A stretch of 53,081 nucleotides of DNA from an uncultured Clostridia bacterium (GCA_944340905.1 CALVLT010000014.1:1-53081), one strand, 5' to 3'. Numbered from the stretch's first letter, positions 1-8,766 are shown. The notes: generated by a model from the letters alone, not told the origin. A program made the numbers and translations.

Positions 1-2463
1 GATCTCCTTGACGCGTTCGACCACCGAGACGTAGGTGATGATGCCGATCATGACCGAGGACACGACGAGCGAAATGGCAGTAAATGCCACAAGGACGTAG
101 GTGATGATATCGAGAATTTGCTGCACCATGCCCATCAGCAATCCGACGGTGTCGGTATAGGTGATCTGCAGGGCGCGGTTTTCCTCCGTATCGTCATGGT
201 CGGTATTCCACTGATCCAGATAAGCCAGGATATTTTCCTTGCTGTCAAAATCCTTTGCGTAAATGGAGATGCGGCTGACATCGTCGCTGCCGCCCAGCGT
301 CTGAATGGCAGTATCGGGCGTCTGCGCGATATAGATACTTATCCCCGTCGCGATCTCATAGAGCGTATATCCGGCAGAAATGTTCTCCGTCAGAACAGGC
401 ATCAGGTAGACTGTTGCCCCGCCGGAAGTAAATTTTGCGTCATCACTTTTCATCCATTGAACGATCTGCGAATTGATGTTTCCGGCTATATACGCTTTGA
501 CGGTTTTTTCCGTAAGATTCAGTCCAGACGAAAGACAGCCGTAGGACAGCCCGTCTTTCAGACGGAGAATCCCTGAAATTTTCAGGTTAAGTCCCTCGCC
601 TTCCGCTGCAGTCAACGTATCCTCGGTAAGATCAGAATAATTGGTTTTGTCTCCCTGATAAAGGAATGGATACTGATTGTCCAGATAAGACATTTGCGAC
701 GTGTATGCAGGATTCTCGGAGTACACTTCATCATTATAGAAGAATGTATACTGTTTCCCCAATATTTTGTCAAAGTCTACGCGGTCTGCATCGGGATCGT
801 CTACCGCCGCGCCGTCCTCATCTCCCAAATTAAACAGGTCCATGAAACGGTCTTCCGAAAGGAGGCCGAGTTGGGCAAGCGTCAGGTCCGTCACCTGATT
901 GTTGGCGCCCACGACCAGGACGACTTCGTTTTCGTTCTGCGGGAAATGCCCTGCGATCACGTCGTACTGCGAAAGCACGTACTCCCCATAGCCGAGATTG
1001 GTATCGTCCGACGTTCCCGGCATGACGTTGACGACATCCAGAAAGTAATCGGCATATCCGATGAGCGAATCGTACTGAGAGGCGTATACCCTCAAATCCT
1101 GAATAAACTTATTTTTCAGATTGGAAAGCGAACGGGTCGTCGGGATCGTCTCGGTCGGGGCGGTCGTCTCCTCCCCCTCCTCAGCATCCGGAAACGTCTG
1201 CGCCTGCAGGAACAAATTGTCGGAAATGGCGGCGCCGTAGCTGTACATGAGTTCGGCATACCATTCCGGATCCATCTGTTCAAGGTATGTAAGATACTCT
1301 TCGCTGATGTTGTTCTGCGTCGCCATGCCGTTTGCAAGGCTCGTCAGGAAGGAATCGATATACACCTGATCGTCGAGCTGCGACAGATCGGGCATATCCT
1401 GCGGCGAGGTGAACGATGTCATCGCCGATGCAAGATCGAAAGAACTCTCCGAGATGGTCACGGGATAGTAGGAGAGCATATCTTCTTCCGTTTTTCGCAC
1501 ATAGTTGTTGAACCCGCTCGAGAGCGCGAGCACCAGGCTGACGCTGATAATGCCGATGCTGCCGGCAACGGACGTTAAAATGGTGCGCCCCTTCTTGGTC
1601 ATCAGGTTCTTTGCGCTCAGCGCGAGCGACGTGAGAAAGCTCATGCGGGCGCGCGGCTTTTTCTCACGTTTACCCCCCCCCTTGCCCTTTGCGGCAGGGG
1701 GTTCGGGCGCCTGTTCCGTCTGCGCCTCCTGCATCTGCGGCTGCGCGTGTGACACCGCCTGCTGCGCGGTGCTCTCCGCCGAAGAATCGTAGGGCATGGA
1801 GTCGGACTCCACCATACCGTCCTTCAGCTTGACGATACGCGAGGCATACTGATAGGCAAGCTCGGGATTGTGCGTGACCATGATGACGAGGCGCTCGCCC
1901 GCGATCTCCTTGATGAGATCCATGATCTGCACGCTCGTCTCCGAATCGAGCGCACCCGTCGGTTCGTCGGCAAGCAGAATGTCGGGATTGTTGACGAGCG
2001 CACGCGCGATCGCAACGCGCTGCATCTGCCCGCCCGAGAGCTGATTGGGCTTTTTGCCAAGTTCCCCGCCCAGCCCGACGCGCTCGAGCGCCTGCGTCGC
2101 GCGCCGTCTGCGTTCCTCGCGCCCGACGCCCGCAATGGTCAGCGCAAGCTCCACGTTCCCCAGCACCGTCTGGTGCGGGATCAGGTTGTACGTCTGAAAG
2201 ATAAACCCGATGCGATGGTTGCGGTAGACATCCCAGTCGCGGTCGCGGTAGTCCTTGGTCGAGCGGCCCTGGATGACAAGATCGCCCGAGGTATAGTGGT
2301 CGAGTCCGCCGATGATATTGAGCAGCGTCGTCTTGCCGCAACCCGAAGGACCGAGGATGCAGACGAATTCGTTCTCGCGGAATTCAAGGCTCACGCCCTT
2401 GAGGGCGTGAACATCCCCGGAAGCGACTTTATAGTCCTTCCGTATGTCGGTCAGTTTCAGCAT
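1..2463 (-). CDS. ABC transporter ATPase-permease fusion (MacB/FtsX type), 3' end cut by window
   Basis: The frame is open from an ATG at 2463 to the window edge (821 codons). Residues 1-220 form an ABC ATPase: Walker A GPSGCGKT at 38-45, signature LSGGQ at 142-146, Walker B ILLADEP at about 162-168, D-loop ALDSE and switch His198. A low-complexity A/Q/P/K linker (about 222-275) leads to a membrane segment near 288-313, then a long extracytoplasmic domain, then a second hydrophobic stretch ending in VVERVKEI, typical of FtsX/MacB permeases. ATPase and permease are therefore on one chain, as in several clostridial exporters. It lies 51 bp downstream of a MarR gene and is probably co-transcribed. 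Substrate unknown; efflux of a peptide or drug is an inference. The linker contains an unusual G9 run (separate entry). The remaining membrane segments lie outside the window. Confidence 0.9.
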   Translation of the reverse strand, partial: MLKLTDIRKDYKVASGDVHALKGVSLEFRENEFVCILGPSGCGKTTLLNIIGGLDHYTSGDLVIQGRSTKDYRDRDWDVYRNHRIGFIFQTYNLIPHQTVLGNVELALTIAGVGREERRRRATQALERVGLGGELGKKPNQLSGGQMQRVAIARALVNNPDILLADEPTGALDSETSVQIMDLIKEIAGERLVIMVTHNPELAYQYASRIVKLKDGMVESDSMPYDSSAESTAQQAVSHAQPQMQEAQTEQAPEPPAAKGKGGGKREKKPRARMSFLTSLALSAKNLMTKKGRTILTSVAGSIGIISVSLVLALSSGFNNYVRKTEEDMLSYYPVTISESSFDLASAMTSFTSPQDMPDLSQLDDQVYIDSFLTSLANGMATQNNISEEYLTYLEQMDPEWYAELMYSYGAAISDNLFLQAQTFPDAEEGEETTAPTETIPTTRSLSNLKNKFIQDLRVYASQYDSLIGYADYFLDVVNVMPGTSDDTNLGYGEYVLSQYDVIAGHFPQNENEVVLVVGANNQVTDLTLAQLGLLSEDRFMDLFNLGDEDGAAVDDPDADRVDFDKILGKQYTFFYNDEVYSENPAYTSQMSYLDNQYPFLYQGDKTNYSDLTEDTLTAAEGEGLNLKISGILRLKDGLSYGCLSSGLNLTEKTVKAYIAGNINSQIVQWMKSDDAKFTSGGATVYLMPVLTENISAGYTLYEIATGISIYIAQTPDTAIQTLGGSDDVSRISIYAKDFDSKENILAYLDQWNTDHDDTEENRALQITYTDTVGLLMGMVQQILDIITYVLVAFTAISLVVSSVMIGIITYVSVVERVKEI
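1673..1681 (-). repeat. G9 homopolymer tract inside the ABC fusion gene
   Basis: On the coding strand nine consecutive G residues fill codons 262-264 plus one base of codon 261, in the linker between ATPase and permease. One extra G turns the following bases into an in-frame TAA immediately. One fewer G reaches TGA within about a dozen codons. Either slip leaves an ATPase-only product. Confidence 0.85.
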
Positions 2464-2514
2464 AATATTTCCTCTTATACCGCTGTCGATGCCCGCGCCG
2501 CCTGTGCGGGAGAA

Positions 2515-2985
2515 TTATTTGCCGGACGTTTTGCGCTCCGCGGCGATCTCTTTCATCACTTTGTCGATGGCCTTGCGGAACTCCTCGTAGAGGTCAAAGA
2601 ACGCCTTTGCCTTGTCCTCGCCCACTTCGGCGACGATGCGCGACATGGTCTCGTTTGCCTCCTTGCACTGCTCCTCAAAGACTGCGCGGGAGTTGTTGGA
2701 GAGCTTGATGTAGGCGATCTTCCTGTCGGTGGGAGAGGCAACGCGGTTGACGACGCCGTCCTTTTCCATCTTCGTCACGATCTGCGAGACGGCGGAACGC
2801 GTGATGCCGAGCCTGCGCGCCAGTTCGGAAGAAATGATGCTCTTGCCCTTCTCCTCCTCGAGGATGACCTCCCGAAGGAGACGGAACTCGGTGCGCGACA
2901 GTTCGTGAACGCCGGCAAAGAAGTCGATGTTCTCCATGTTGCGCATCAGCTGAAAGCATTTGATGAGATACTCGTTGATTTCCAT
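2515..2985 (-). CDS. MarR family transcriptional regulator
   Basis: 156-aa winged-helix repressor-type protein. The helix-turn-helix region (residues about 45-75) reads SSELARRLGITRSAVSQIV, followed by a wing with the MarR-type RxxSPTDRR/K pattern (here VASPTDRKIAYIKLS) at about 85-100. The start at 2985 is preferred over the upstream in-frame ATG at 3000 because a GGAGG box sits 7 nt before it; the upstream ATG precedes that box. Length is normal for MarR proteins. The gene precedes the ABC transporter fusion by 51 bp, the usual arrangement in which a MarR protein controls its own operon and an exporter. Ligand unknown. Confidence 0.93.
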   Translation of the reverse strand: MEINEYLIKCFQLMRNMENIDFFAGVHELSRTEFRLLREVILEEEKGKSIISSELARRLGITRSAVSQIVTKMEKDGVVNRVASPTDRKIAYIKLSNNSRAVFEEQCKEANETMSRIVAEVGEDKAKAFFDLYEEFRKAIDKVMKEIAAERKTSGK

Positions 2986-3034
2986 AGTGAAACCTCCCAT
3001 TTGTTTGTATTTGGCTGAACAATTTACCGCCTTT

Positions 3035-3063
3035 ATTATAGTTCCCTCTTACCCTGTTGTCAA
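3035..3063 (-). promoter_or_regulatory. Sigma-A type promoter of the marR-ABC operon
   Basis: On the minus strand TTGACA (3058-3063), 17-bp spacer, TATAAT (3035-3040): a perfect consensus. Transcription would start near 3028, giving a leader of about 43 nt. An imperfect inverted repeat TTGTT-N12-AACAA (3001-3022) lies in the leader and is a possible, unproven MarR operator. Confidence 0.85.
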
Positions 3064-3101
3064 CTCCCGAAAACAACATTTCCGATGAATTCACAATTTT
3101 C

Positions 3102-4226
3102 TCATTTTTTACACGGAGGCGTCCCAAAATAGGCATACAGCGTGCAGGAGAGGCGGGCGTTCCACAGCCTGCGCTTTTTATCCGCCCTGCCGCCGAAGGC
3201 GCGCTCCGCCCCATCGTAGGCGGACAGAAAATAGCAGCTCCAGTCGGGAAGGGCGCGGAACAAGGCGCCGAAATCGCGGTACAGTCCGCGCAGATCGGCA
3301 TCGCGCAGGCGCTCCCCGTAAGGAGGATTGGACATGAGGATGCCGCAGCGCTGCGCCGAAGAAAAGGCGCGCATATCCTGCGTGCAGAATACGATGTCCT
3401 TTTCCACGCCCGCCCGCGCAGCATGAAAGCGCGCAAGCTCCACCGCCTTTTGCGAGATGTCCGAGGCGAACAGCGGCGGGAGCGGTTCATGCACCTCCCG
3501 CTCGCGCGCCTCCGCGCGCGCCTGTTTCAAAATCCCCTTGGGCGCGCACTTCCAGTGCGTGAAGTCAAACTCCCGCGCTATGCCCGGGGCAATGTTGCGC
3601 ATATAGAGCGCCGCCTCGATGGGCAGGGTGCCGCTGCCGCAGAAGGGGTCGGCGAACGGCCTGCCCGCGCGGAAGAAGGAACTTTCCACCATGGCGGCAG
3701 CCGTCGTCTCCCTGAGGGGCGCATCGTAGGTGCGCACGCGGTAGCCGCGCTTGTGCAGCCCCTCGCCCGAGGTATCCAGCGTCAGGTATGCCCTGTCCTC
3801 ATAGAGATACACCCCGACGACGGCGCGCTCGCCCCGCTCGTCCAGCTCCCTCACCCCCAGTTTTTTGCGCAGCCGTTCGACGATCGCCTTTTTGACGACG
3901 CCGCCCGTCGCCTTGACCGCCATCAGGTTGCTCTTCACGCACTTGCCGTCCAGCAAGATACGTGTATGCGGCGAGAGATATTCCTCCCATGCGAGGGCGC
4001 GCACGCCCTCGAAGAGTGCGTCAAAATCGGGGGAGGGAAATTCCCCCACCCCGATGAGCACGCGTTCACCCGCGCGCAGGCTGACATTGAGCCGTGCGAC
4101 GTCCTGCCAGTCCCCTTCCAGGCACACCCTGCCGAGCAGGGCAGGACAGTCGCCGTAGCCAAGCGCCTTCAGCTGTCGTTTGACGGACGCCTCCACGCCC
4201 GACGCAACGGGTACAAAAAGTTTCAT
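3102..4226 (-). CDS. THUMP-domain class I SAM-dependent RNA methyltransferase (RlmL/YpsC family)
   Basis: 374 aa. The N-terminal half (about 1-160) fits a THUMP/ferredoxin-like RNA-binding module beginning MKLFVPVASGVEA. The C-terminal half is a Rossmann methyltransferase with the SAM-binding motif DPFCGSGT (193-200), an acidic strand FASD (253-256) and the catalytic NPPYG motif (300-304), characteristic of N2-guanine methylation. The family methylates 23S rRNA, so a role in ribosome maturation is likely. The length matches the single-domain YpsC-like members rather than the long E. coli RlmKL fusion. It lies 14 bp after a CNNM gene with only a weak ribosome site, so translation may depend on the upstream gene. 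The exact target base is not shown by sequence. Confidence 0.9.
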   Translation of the reverse strand: MKLFVPVASGVEASVKRQLKALGYGDCPALLGRVCLEGDWQDVARLNVSLRAGERVLIGVGEFPSPDFDALFEGVRALAWEEYLSPHTRILLDGKCVKSNLMAVKATGGVVKKAIVERLRKKLGVRELDERGERAVVGVYLYEDRAYLTLDTSGEGLHKRGYRVRTYDAPLRETTAAAMVESSFFRAGRPFADPFCGSGTLPIEAALYMRNIAPGIAREFDFTHWKCAPKGILKQARAEAREREVHEPLPPLFASDISQKAVELARFHAARAGVEKDIVFCTQDMRAFSSAQRCGILMSNPPYGERLRDADLRGLYRDFGALFRALPDWSCYFLSAYDGAERAFGGRADKKRRLWNARLSCTLYAYFGTPPCKK

Positions 4227-4240
4227 AACGTACCGTAAAT

Positions 4241-5296
4241 TTATGTGCCCTCATCCTCGCCTGCGGCCCGTTCGGGCACACAGGGATTGAGGGGCGAAGT
4301 GACGGGCGTCATGTCGTACTTGTCGTCCAGATCGCCCAACAGTTCTTCGATCATGTCCTCGCGCGTGATGATGCCCACGGCGGCGTCGCCCTCCTTCACC
4401 ACCATCATGTGCTCGCGCGCACGCTGCATGCGCTTCATGAGAACAGAGACCTTCTCCTGCGCCGTCGTGGCGGAAACAGGGCGTATGAGTGCCGAATAGT
4501 CCTTCTTTCCCGCCAGCAGGTTCTCATAGAAATCCGCACGGTAGAGAATGCCGATGATGTCGCCCTTCTCTCCCCGATAGACGGGGACGCGCGAAAAATT
4601 GGTCTCGCGGAAGATGCGGAATACCTTCTTGTCGTTCTCATGTTCGCCGACCGCCGTCACGCGGTCGAGCGGGATCATGCAGTTGCCGACGCACAGCTCA
4701 TCGTAGCGCAGCGTGCGGTGGATGAGGTCGTGCTCCGTCTCGTTGAGCACGCCGTCCTCCCTGACGTCGGAGACAAGCATCCTGAATTCCGCCTCGGTAT
4801 ATTTCTGTTTTTCCTTGTTGAGGCGGAACACAAAGAATACGAACTTCTCCCACTGTCCGAACAGCCAGTTGAGCGGCCATAAAATATAGGTGAGGACGAG
4901 CAGCGGGTACGCCGCAAAGCAGGCGAACGCTTCGGGCGATTCCTTGGCGAGCGTCTTGGGCGTAATCTCCCCGAAGATGAGCACGAACACCGTGATGACG
5001 ATGGTCGAAATGGTCGGTCCCAGCCCCTCGCCGAGCACGCCGACAAAGAGCACCGTGCCCAGCGTGGAGGCCGTGATGTTGACGATATTGTTGCCGATAA
5101 GCAGCGTCGTCAGGATCCGATTGTAGTTTTCGCTGAGTTTCAGGGCGACGCGCGCGGTGCGCTTTTTTGCGGAAATGCGGCGCATACGCACGGAGGAAAA
5201 GCCGGTATATGCCGTCTCCGTCGCGCTGAAGAACGCTGAAAGGGCAACGAGCACCACAAGGGCAACGAGCAGACCTATCAGGGTGGCAGTATCCAT
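4241..5296 (-). CDS. CNNM/DUF21 + CBS-pair membrane protein (hemolysin family), copy 2
   Basis: 351 aa. The DUF21/CNNM transmembrane domain occupies about residues 1-190 (hydrophobic N-terminus, SATETAYTGFSSVRMRR signature, IFGEITPKTLAKE loop). Two CBS motifs follow (about 205-330) and include the typical RVPVYRGEKGDIIGILYRAD and GIITREDMIEELLGD stretches. The C-terminal CorC_HlyC domain seen in longer family members is absent. CNNM proteins are linked to Mg2+ or other divalent cation transport; the historical label hemolysin is misleading. A strong AAGGAGG site precedes the start. It is a tandem paralogue of the gene at 5310-6341, 13 bp away, with obvious colinear similarity over the full length. 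Confidence 0.92.
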   Translation of the reverse strand: MDTATLIGLLVALVVLVALSAFFSATETAYTGFSSVRMRRISAKKRTARVALKLSENYNRILTTLLIGNNIVNITASTLGTVLFVGVLGEGLGPTISTIVITVFVLIFGEITPKTLAKESPEAFACFAAYPLLVLTYILWPLNWLFGQWEKFVFFVFRLNKEKQKYTEAEFRMLVSDVREDGVLNETEHDLIHRTLRYDELCVGNCMIPLDRVTAVGEHENDKKVFRIFRETNFSRVPVYRGEKGDIIGILYRADFYENLLAGKKDYSALIRPVSATTAQEKVSVLMKRMQRAREHMMVVKEGDAAVGIITREDMIEELLGDLDDKYDMTPVTSPLNPCVPERAAGEDEGT

Positions 5297-5309
5297 ATTC
5301 CTGCCCTCC

Positions 5310-6341
5310 TTACGCCTGCTGCGGCGCCGCGGGCGTCGGCAGTGAGGTGACGGGCGTCAGGTCATACTTGTCGTCCACGTCGCCCAGCAGTTCTTCCACC
5401 ATGTCCTCGCGCGTGATGATGCCCAGCGCGTTGTCCTCGGAGCCGACCACCAGCATGTGCTCGCGCATCGTTCTGAGGCGCTCCATCAGCCCGGAGACCT
5501 TCTCGTCGGGCGAGACATAGGAGACGGGGCGGATGATATTGTCGAAATCCCGCCCGTCGGCGAGCATATTCTCGTAGAAGTCCGCGCGGTACAGGACGCC
5601 CTCGATATTGCGCTTGACGCCCTTGTAGACGGGCAGCCGCGAGAAGTTGGTCTCGCGGAACAGCCTGTATACGACGCGGTCGTTCTCGCGTACGTCCACG
5701 GCATACACCCGTTCGAGCGGGACCATGCAGTCGGAGACGGTCAGCTCGTCATAGCGCAGCGTCCTGCGGATGAGTTCCTGCTCCGTCTCGTTGAGCACGC
5801 CCTCCTTCCCGACGTCGGAGACAAGCATTTCAAACTCCTCTTCGGTGAGTCTTGGCTGTTTTTTTCCGAGACCGAACAGATAAAAAATAAACTTCTTCCA
5901 AAGCCCGAACAGCCATACGAGCGGCAGGAAGAGGTATGTACAGACCAACAGCGGATAGGCGGCGACGCAGGCAAACGTCTCGGGCACGCGCTTTGCAAGC
6001 ACCTTGGGGGTGATCTCACCGAAGATGAGCACCACGACGGTGAGCACGACCGTGGAGACGGTCGGGCCGATCTCCGCGCCCAGCAGGGACGTGAAGATGA
6101 GCGTGCCGATGGTTGCCGAGGCAATATTCACGATATTGTCCGCAATGAGCAGCGTCGTCAATATCCTGTTATAGTCCGCGCTCAGGCGAAACGCCATGCG
6201 CGCGGTCTTTTTGCTCTTCGCGAACCGGCGCATGCGCACCGGCGAAAAGCTGGTGTAAGCCGTTTCTGTCGCGCTGAAAAGCCCCGACAAAACGACGAGC
6301 ACGATGAGTGCAAGCAACAGTCCGATACATCGACTGTCCAT
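5310..6341 (-). CDS. CNNM/DUF21 + CBS-pair membrane protein (hemolysin family), copy 1
   Basis: 343 aa, same plan as its neighbour: DUF21/CNNM membrane domain (about 1-190, SATETAYTSFSPVRMRR), then two CBS repeats (RLPVYKGVKRNIEGVLYRAD; GIITREDMVEELLGD). No CorC_HlyC domain. Probably a divalent cation transporter or its regulator in the cytoplasmic membrane; the pair may form a heteromer, which is inference. The only Shine-Dalgarno box (AAGGAGG) is about 16 nt before the ATG, longer than usual, and an in-frame TAA just upstream rules out an earlier start; initiation may be inefficient. It is downstream of the small Cys-rich gene by 75 bp and in the same direction. Confidence 0.92.
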   Translation of the reverse strand: MDSRCIGLLLALIVLVVLSGLFSATETAYTSFSPVRMRRFAKSKKTARMAFRLSADYNRILTTLLIADNIVNIASATIGTLIFTSLLGAEIGPTVSTVVLTVVVLIFGEITPKVLAKRVPETFACVAAYPLLVCTYLFLPLVWLFGLWKKFIFYLFGLGKKQPRLTEEEFEMLVSDVGKEGVLNETEQELIRRTLRYDELTVSDCMVPLERVYAVDVRENDRVVYRLFRETNFSRLPVYKGVKRNIEGVLYRADFYENMLADGRDFDNIIRPVSYVSPDEKVSGLMERLRTMREHMLVVGSEDNALGIITREDMVEELLGDVDDKYDLTPVTSLPTPAAPQQA

Positions 6342-6416
6342 AGGAAATTACCTTGTACCTCCTTGAAAGACGGCGTTTATTTTTATATTCCCGCCCCGCA
6401 GGGCGCAAATATCGTT

Positions 6417-6896
6417 TTACCCGCCCAATTCGGACGAGACCGTGGGGATGCGCCGCTGCAGCGCGCACAGGCGCACCTCCCCCTTTTTGCCGCGCACGAT
6501 CACGTGTGGACGGGGCCTTTGCCCATCCGCCTGCGCCTCCGCCGCGGACTGTGACGCAGGCTGCGCTGCGGGCTGCGGCACGGGAACGGGCTGTGACGCA
6601 GGCTGCAATGCGGGCTGCGAGGGCGCTGCGGCGGTTTCCTGCGCGGCCGGCTCCTCTGCAGCGGGCGTGCCGGGCTCAGGAATGTCCGGTTCGGGAAGCA
6701 GCCAGTCGGGAACGCGGTCGGGCACGGGTGCGCTCGTTGCCGCGACAAAGCGGTCGTGCGCCATGGCACAGGGGTATTCCTCCGTGCGCACGCAATAGCG
6801 GCAGCGCGCATACCGCCCGCACATATCGCAGGCGTGCGCCTCGCTGTCCTTCCACTTCTTGTCATCGAGAAATTCCTGCAGCTGCTGAAGGGTCAT
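6417..6896 (-). CDS. Hypothetical Cys-rich N-terminus / Pro-Ala-Gln-rich protein
   Basis: 159 aa, family not recognised. Residues about 20-40 contain four cysteines in two CxxC pairs (ACDMCGRYARCRYCVR), a plausible metal-binding knuckle. Residues 60-130 are low-complexity P/A/Q/E-rich sequence, followed by a short basic tail with RPHVIVRGKKGEV. The ATG at 6896 is chosen over the ATG at 6905 because GGAG lies about 9 nt before the former and touches the latter. A promoter lies directly upstream, and the gene heads a run with two CNNM genes and the RNA methyltransferase. The coding call rests on promoter, ribosome site and the conserved-looking CxxC pairs; no function can be assigned. Confidence 0.65.
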   Translation of the reverse strand: MTLQQLQEFLDDKKWKDSEAHACDMCGRYARCRYCVRTEEYPCAMAHDRFVAATSAPVPDRVPDWLLPEPDIPEPGTPAAEEPAAQETAAAPSQPALQPASQPVPVPQPAAQPASQSAAEAQADGQRPRPHVIVRGKKGEVRLCALQRRIPTVSSELGG

Positions 6897-6925
6897 CTCT
6901 TTCATCTCCGAACGATTTCCTGTCT

Positions 6926-6954
6926 ATTATACATGATTTCACGCCGCAGTGCAA
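6926..6954 (-). promoter_or_regulatory. Sigma-A type promoter upstream of the Cys-rich/CNNM operon
   Basis: Minus strand TTGCAC (6949-6954), 17-bp spacer, TATAAT (6926-6931). Predicted start near 6919, about 23 nt before the ATG at 6896. Confidence 0.8.
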
Positions 6955-6992
6955 GGGTCTTAACGAAAAAACCCATCAAAAAGGTGAAATTT

Positions 6993-7817
6993 TTACGATC
7001 GATCGTATACATCGAGAAAACTTTCCCGTTTTCCGCCCCTGCGCCAGCCGAGAATGCAGTCGAGCGCAACGTTGTGCAGGCTGCGGAACACGTTGTCCGC
7101 CGCGGCGGGATTGGTGCGCTCCAGGCAGGCGAGCAGCTCCTTCATCTCCCTGCGCTTGCTCTCCTCCTCCTTGTCCGCCACCCGTTCGGTGAAACGGCAG
7201 GCACAGCCCAGAAAGGTCAGCCCGTTATAGGCCGCCCACGCCACGATGTCGCGCTCGCGCACGGCATAGAGCGGGCGGATGAGTTCCATGCCAGGATGGC
7301 TTGTGGAACGCAGCTTGGGCATCATCGTCCTGATCTCCGCCCCGTAGAACATACTCAGCAGCGTTGTGCTCACCACGTCGTCGAAATGATGGCCGAGCGC
7401 GATCTTGTTGCAGCCCAGCTTTTTGGCGAATTCGTAGAGATACCCCCTGCGCATGCGCGCACACAGATAGCACGCCGAGCCGCGCGTCACGCTGTCCACC
7501 ACGGCGAAGATGTCGCTTTCAAAGATATGCACGGGAACGCCGAGGAGGGTCACATTTTCTTCGATACGTCTCCTGTTTTCGGGTGCATACCCCGGGTCCA
7601 TCACGATAAATTCCAGCCCGAATTCGTACTTGCCGTGACGGCACAGTTCCTGCATGCACTTCGCGAGCAGAAAGGAGTCCTTCCCGCCCGAGATGCAGAC
7701 GGCGACCCTGTCCCCCTCCGACAGCAGCTCGTATTGCTTGACGCTCTTGACGAAGGGACACCAGATCTCCTTGCGGAATTTTTTGATGACGGAGCGCTCG
7801 ATCTCGGCGACGCTCAT
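6993..7817 (-). CDS. TtcA-like tRNA 2-thiolation ATPase (PP-loop, Fe-S type)
   Basis: 274 aa. The PP-loop SGGKDS (43-48) binds and adenylates substrate with ATP. C116 and C119 (CYLC) plus C205 or C207 match the three cysteines that hold the [4Fe-4S] cluster in TtcA-type thiolases; LGHHFDD (141-147) is the family's second signature. The expected role is sulfur transfer to a tRNA base, cytidine-32 in the TtcA prototype; the exact base here is inferred. The start at 7817 overlaps the stop of the upstream reductase gene in ATGA, so translation is coupled. An upstream reading-frame extension to 8276 lies wholly inside the reductase gene and is rejected. Pairing with a thiol reductase fits redox-dependent sulfur chemistry. 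Confidence 0.88.
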   Translation of the reverse strand: MSVAEIERSVIKKFRKEIWCPFVKSVKQYELLSEGDRVAVCISGGKDSFLLAKCMQELCRHGKYEFGLEFIVMDPGYAPENRRRIEENVTLLGVPVHIFESDIFAVVDSVTRGSACYLCARMRRGYLYEFAKKLGCNKIALGHHFDDVVSTTLLSMFYGAEIRTMMPKLRSTSHPGMELIRPLYAVRERDIVAWAAYNGLTFLGCACRFTERVADKEEESKRREMKELLACLERTNPAAADNVFRSLHNVALDCILGWRRGGKRESFLDVYDRS

Positions 7818-8671
7818 ACGCCGCGCCCCGAAAGGTAGGCGTGCGCGGAATAGGCCGCGGTGCAGCCTTCCCCCGCCGCCTTGATATACTGATAGGGCTG
7901 TCCCGTGAGATCGCCCGCCGCAAACAGTCCCGCCAGGTTGGTGGAAAGGTCCCGCCCCACCTTGACGCGGCTGCCCTCCGTCTCCAATCCCCCGACGAGC
8001 GCGGCGGGAGGCGCGGCATCGCGCAGGAAAAACACGCCGTCTACGGCAAGCTCCCCATCGGGAAGGATCAGCCGCTCGGCGCGCATGCCGCCCTCCACGG
8101 CGAGCGGCTTTTGCGTGTGGACGACGACGTTGTCCGCCGCGAACGCGGGGTTCGGGTACAGGCAGAAGGCGTGCACGCACCCCGCAAAGCCTGCAAGATA
8201 TTCCACCTCGTGCGCATATTTTCCGGAGGCGACGACGGCGGCGATCGTCTTGCCGCGGTAGAGCGCCCCGTCGCACACGGCGCAGTAGCTGACGCCCCGC
8301 CCGAGGAAGTTTTCTTCCCCCTTCACGGCGCCCCTGTGCGAAACGCCCGTCGCCAGAATGACGGCGCGCGCGGTATACACGGCGTCCCCCGCGGTGACGG
8401 TGAAGGGCTCGCCCGCGTAGATGCCGTCCGCCCTGCCGTGCGTCATGACGATCCCCTCACGGCGCATCTGCTCCTCCAGGCGCGCGGCAAATTCCGCGCC
8501 GCTGCCCGTCACGGCGGGATAGTTGCGCACATATTCGGCGGCGCGCAGCTTTTCGCCGAACAGTTCGGCGCCCAGCCACAGGCAGCTGCGTTTCAGACTC
8601 TTTAAGGTGAGGGCGGCGCTGTACCCCGCAATGCCGCCCCCGACCACGATCACGTCATAGGTCTGTTCCAT
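7814..8671 (-). CDS. Thioredoxin reductase-like flavoprotein lacking NADPH motifs (FFTR-like)
   Basis: 285 aa. FAD binding is shown by VVGGGIAGYSAA (9-20) and GLFAAGDLTG (248-257). The redox-active pair is C130/C133 in SYCAVCDG. In the second nucleotide domain, ordinary NADPH enzymes carry GGGDSA and HRRxxxR; here the corresponding stretches read VVASGKYAHE (146-155) and HAFCLYPNP (167-175), so both motifs are gone. That loss is the hallmark of the clostridial ferredoxin-dependent flavin thioredoxin reductases, making ferredoxin the likely donor (inference). It is first in an operon with the TtcA-like gene and divergent from Gx-rnfCDGEAB. Start at 8671: the predicted -10 box ends 6 nt before the ATG, so the mRNA may be leaderless. 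An alternative earlier start at 8737 would lie upstream of the promoter. Confidence 0.87.
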   Translation of the reverse strand: MEQTYDVIVVGGGIAGYSAALTLKSLKRSCLWLGAELFGEKLRAAEYVRNYPAVTGSGAEFAARLEEQMRREGIVMTHGRADGIYAGEPFTVTAGDAVYTARAVILATGVSHRGAVKGEENFLGRGVSYCAVCDGALYRGKTIAAVVASGKYAHEVEYLAGFAGCVHAFCLYPNPAFAADNVVVHTQKPLAVEGGMRAERLILPDGELAVDGVFFLRDAAPPAALVGGLETEGSRVKVGRDLSTNLAGLFAAGDLTGQPYQYIKAAGEGCTAAYSAHAYLSGRGV

Positions 8672-8677
8672 GCCCCC

Positions 8678-8707
8678 AGTATAGCACGTGCGGCGCACGT
8701 TTGTCAA
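8678..8707 (-). promoter_or_regulatory. Promoter of the reductase-TtcA operon with an internal palindrome
   Basis: Minus strand TTGACA (8702-8707), 18-bp spacer, TATACT (8678-8683), then 6 nt to the ATG at 8671. The predicted transcription start falls on or next to the ATG. Between the two boxes lies a perfect inverted repeat ACGTGC-GGC-GCACGT (8686-8700), well placed to be a repressor operator. Confidence 0.85.
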
Positions 8708-8766
8708 GCCGAAGGCAGTGCAGGAAGATTTTGCCACGATTTTTTACGTTTTTTTGCCTGTGCCGA

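Noticed and set aside
6995-7006. Palindrome ACGATCGATCGT at the end of the TtcA-like gene as a terminator
   Set aside because: It includes the stop codon and is a loopless palindrome with no proper T tract after it; probably incidental.
6993-8276. 427-aa version of the TtcA-like gene
   Set aside because: The extra N-terminal 150 residues are read inside the reductase gene in another frame; the ATGA overlap at 7814-7817 marks the real start.
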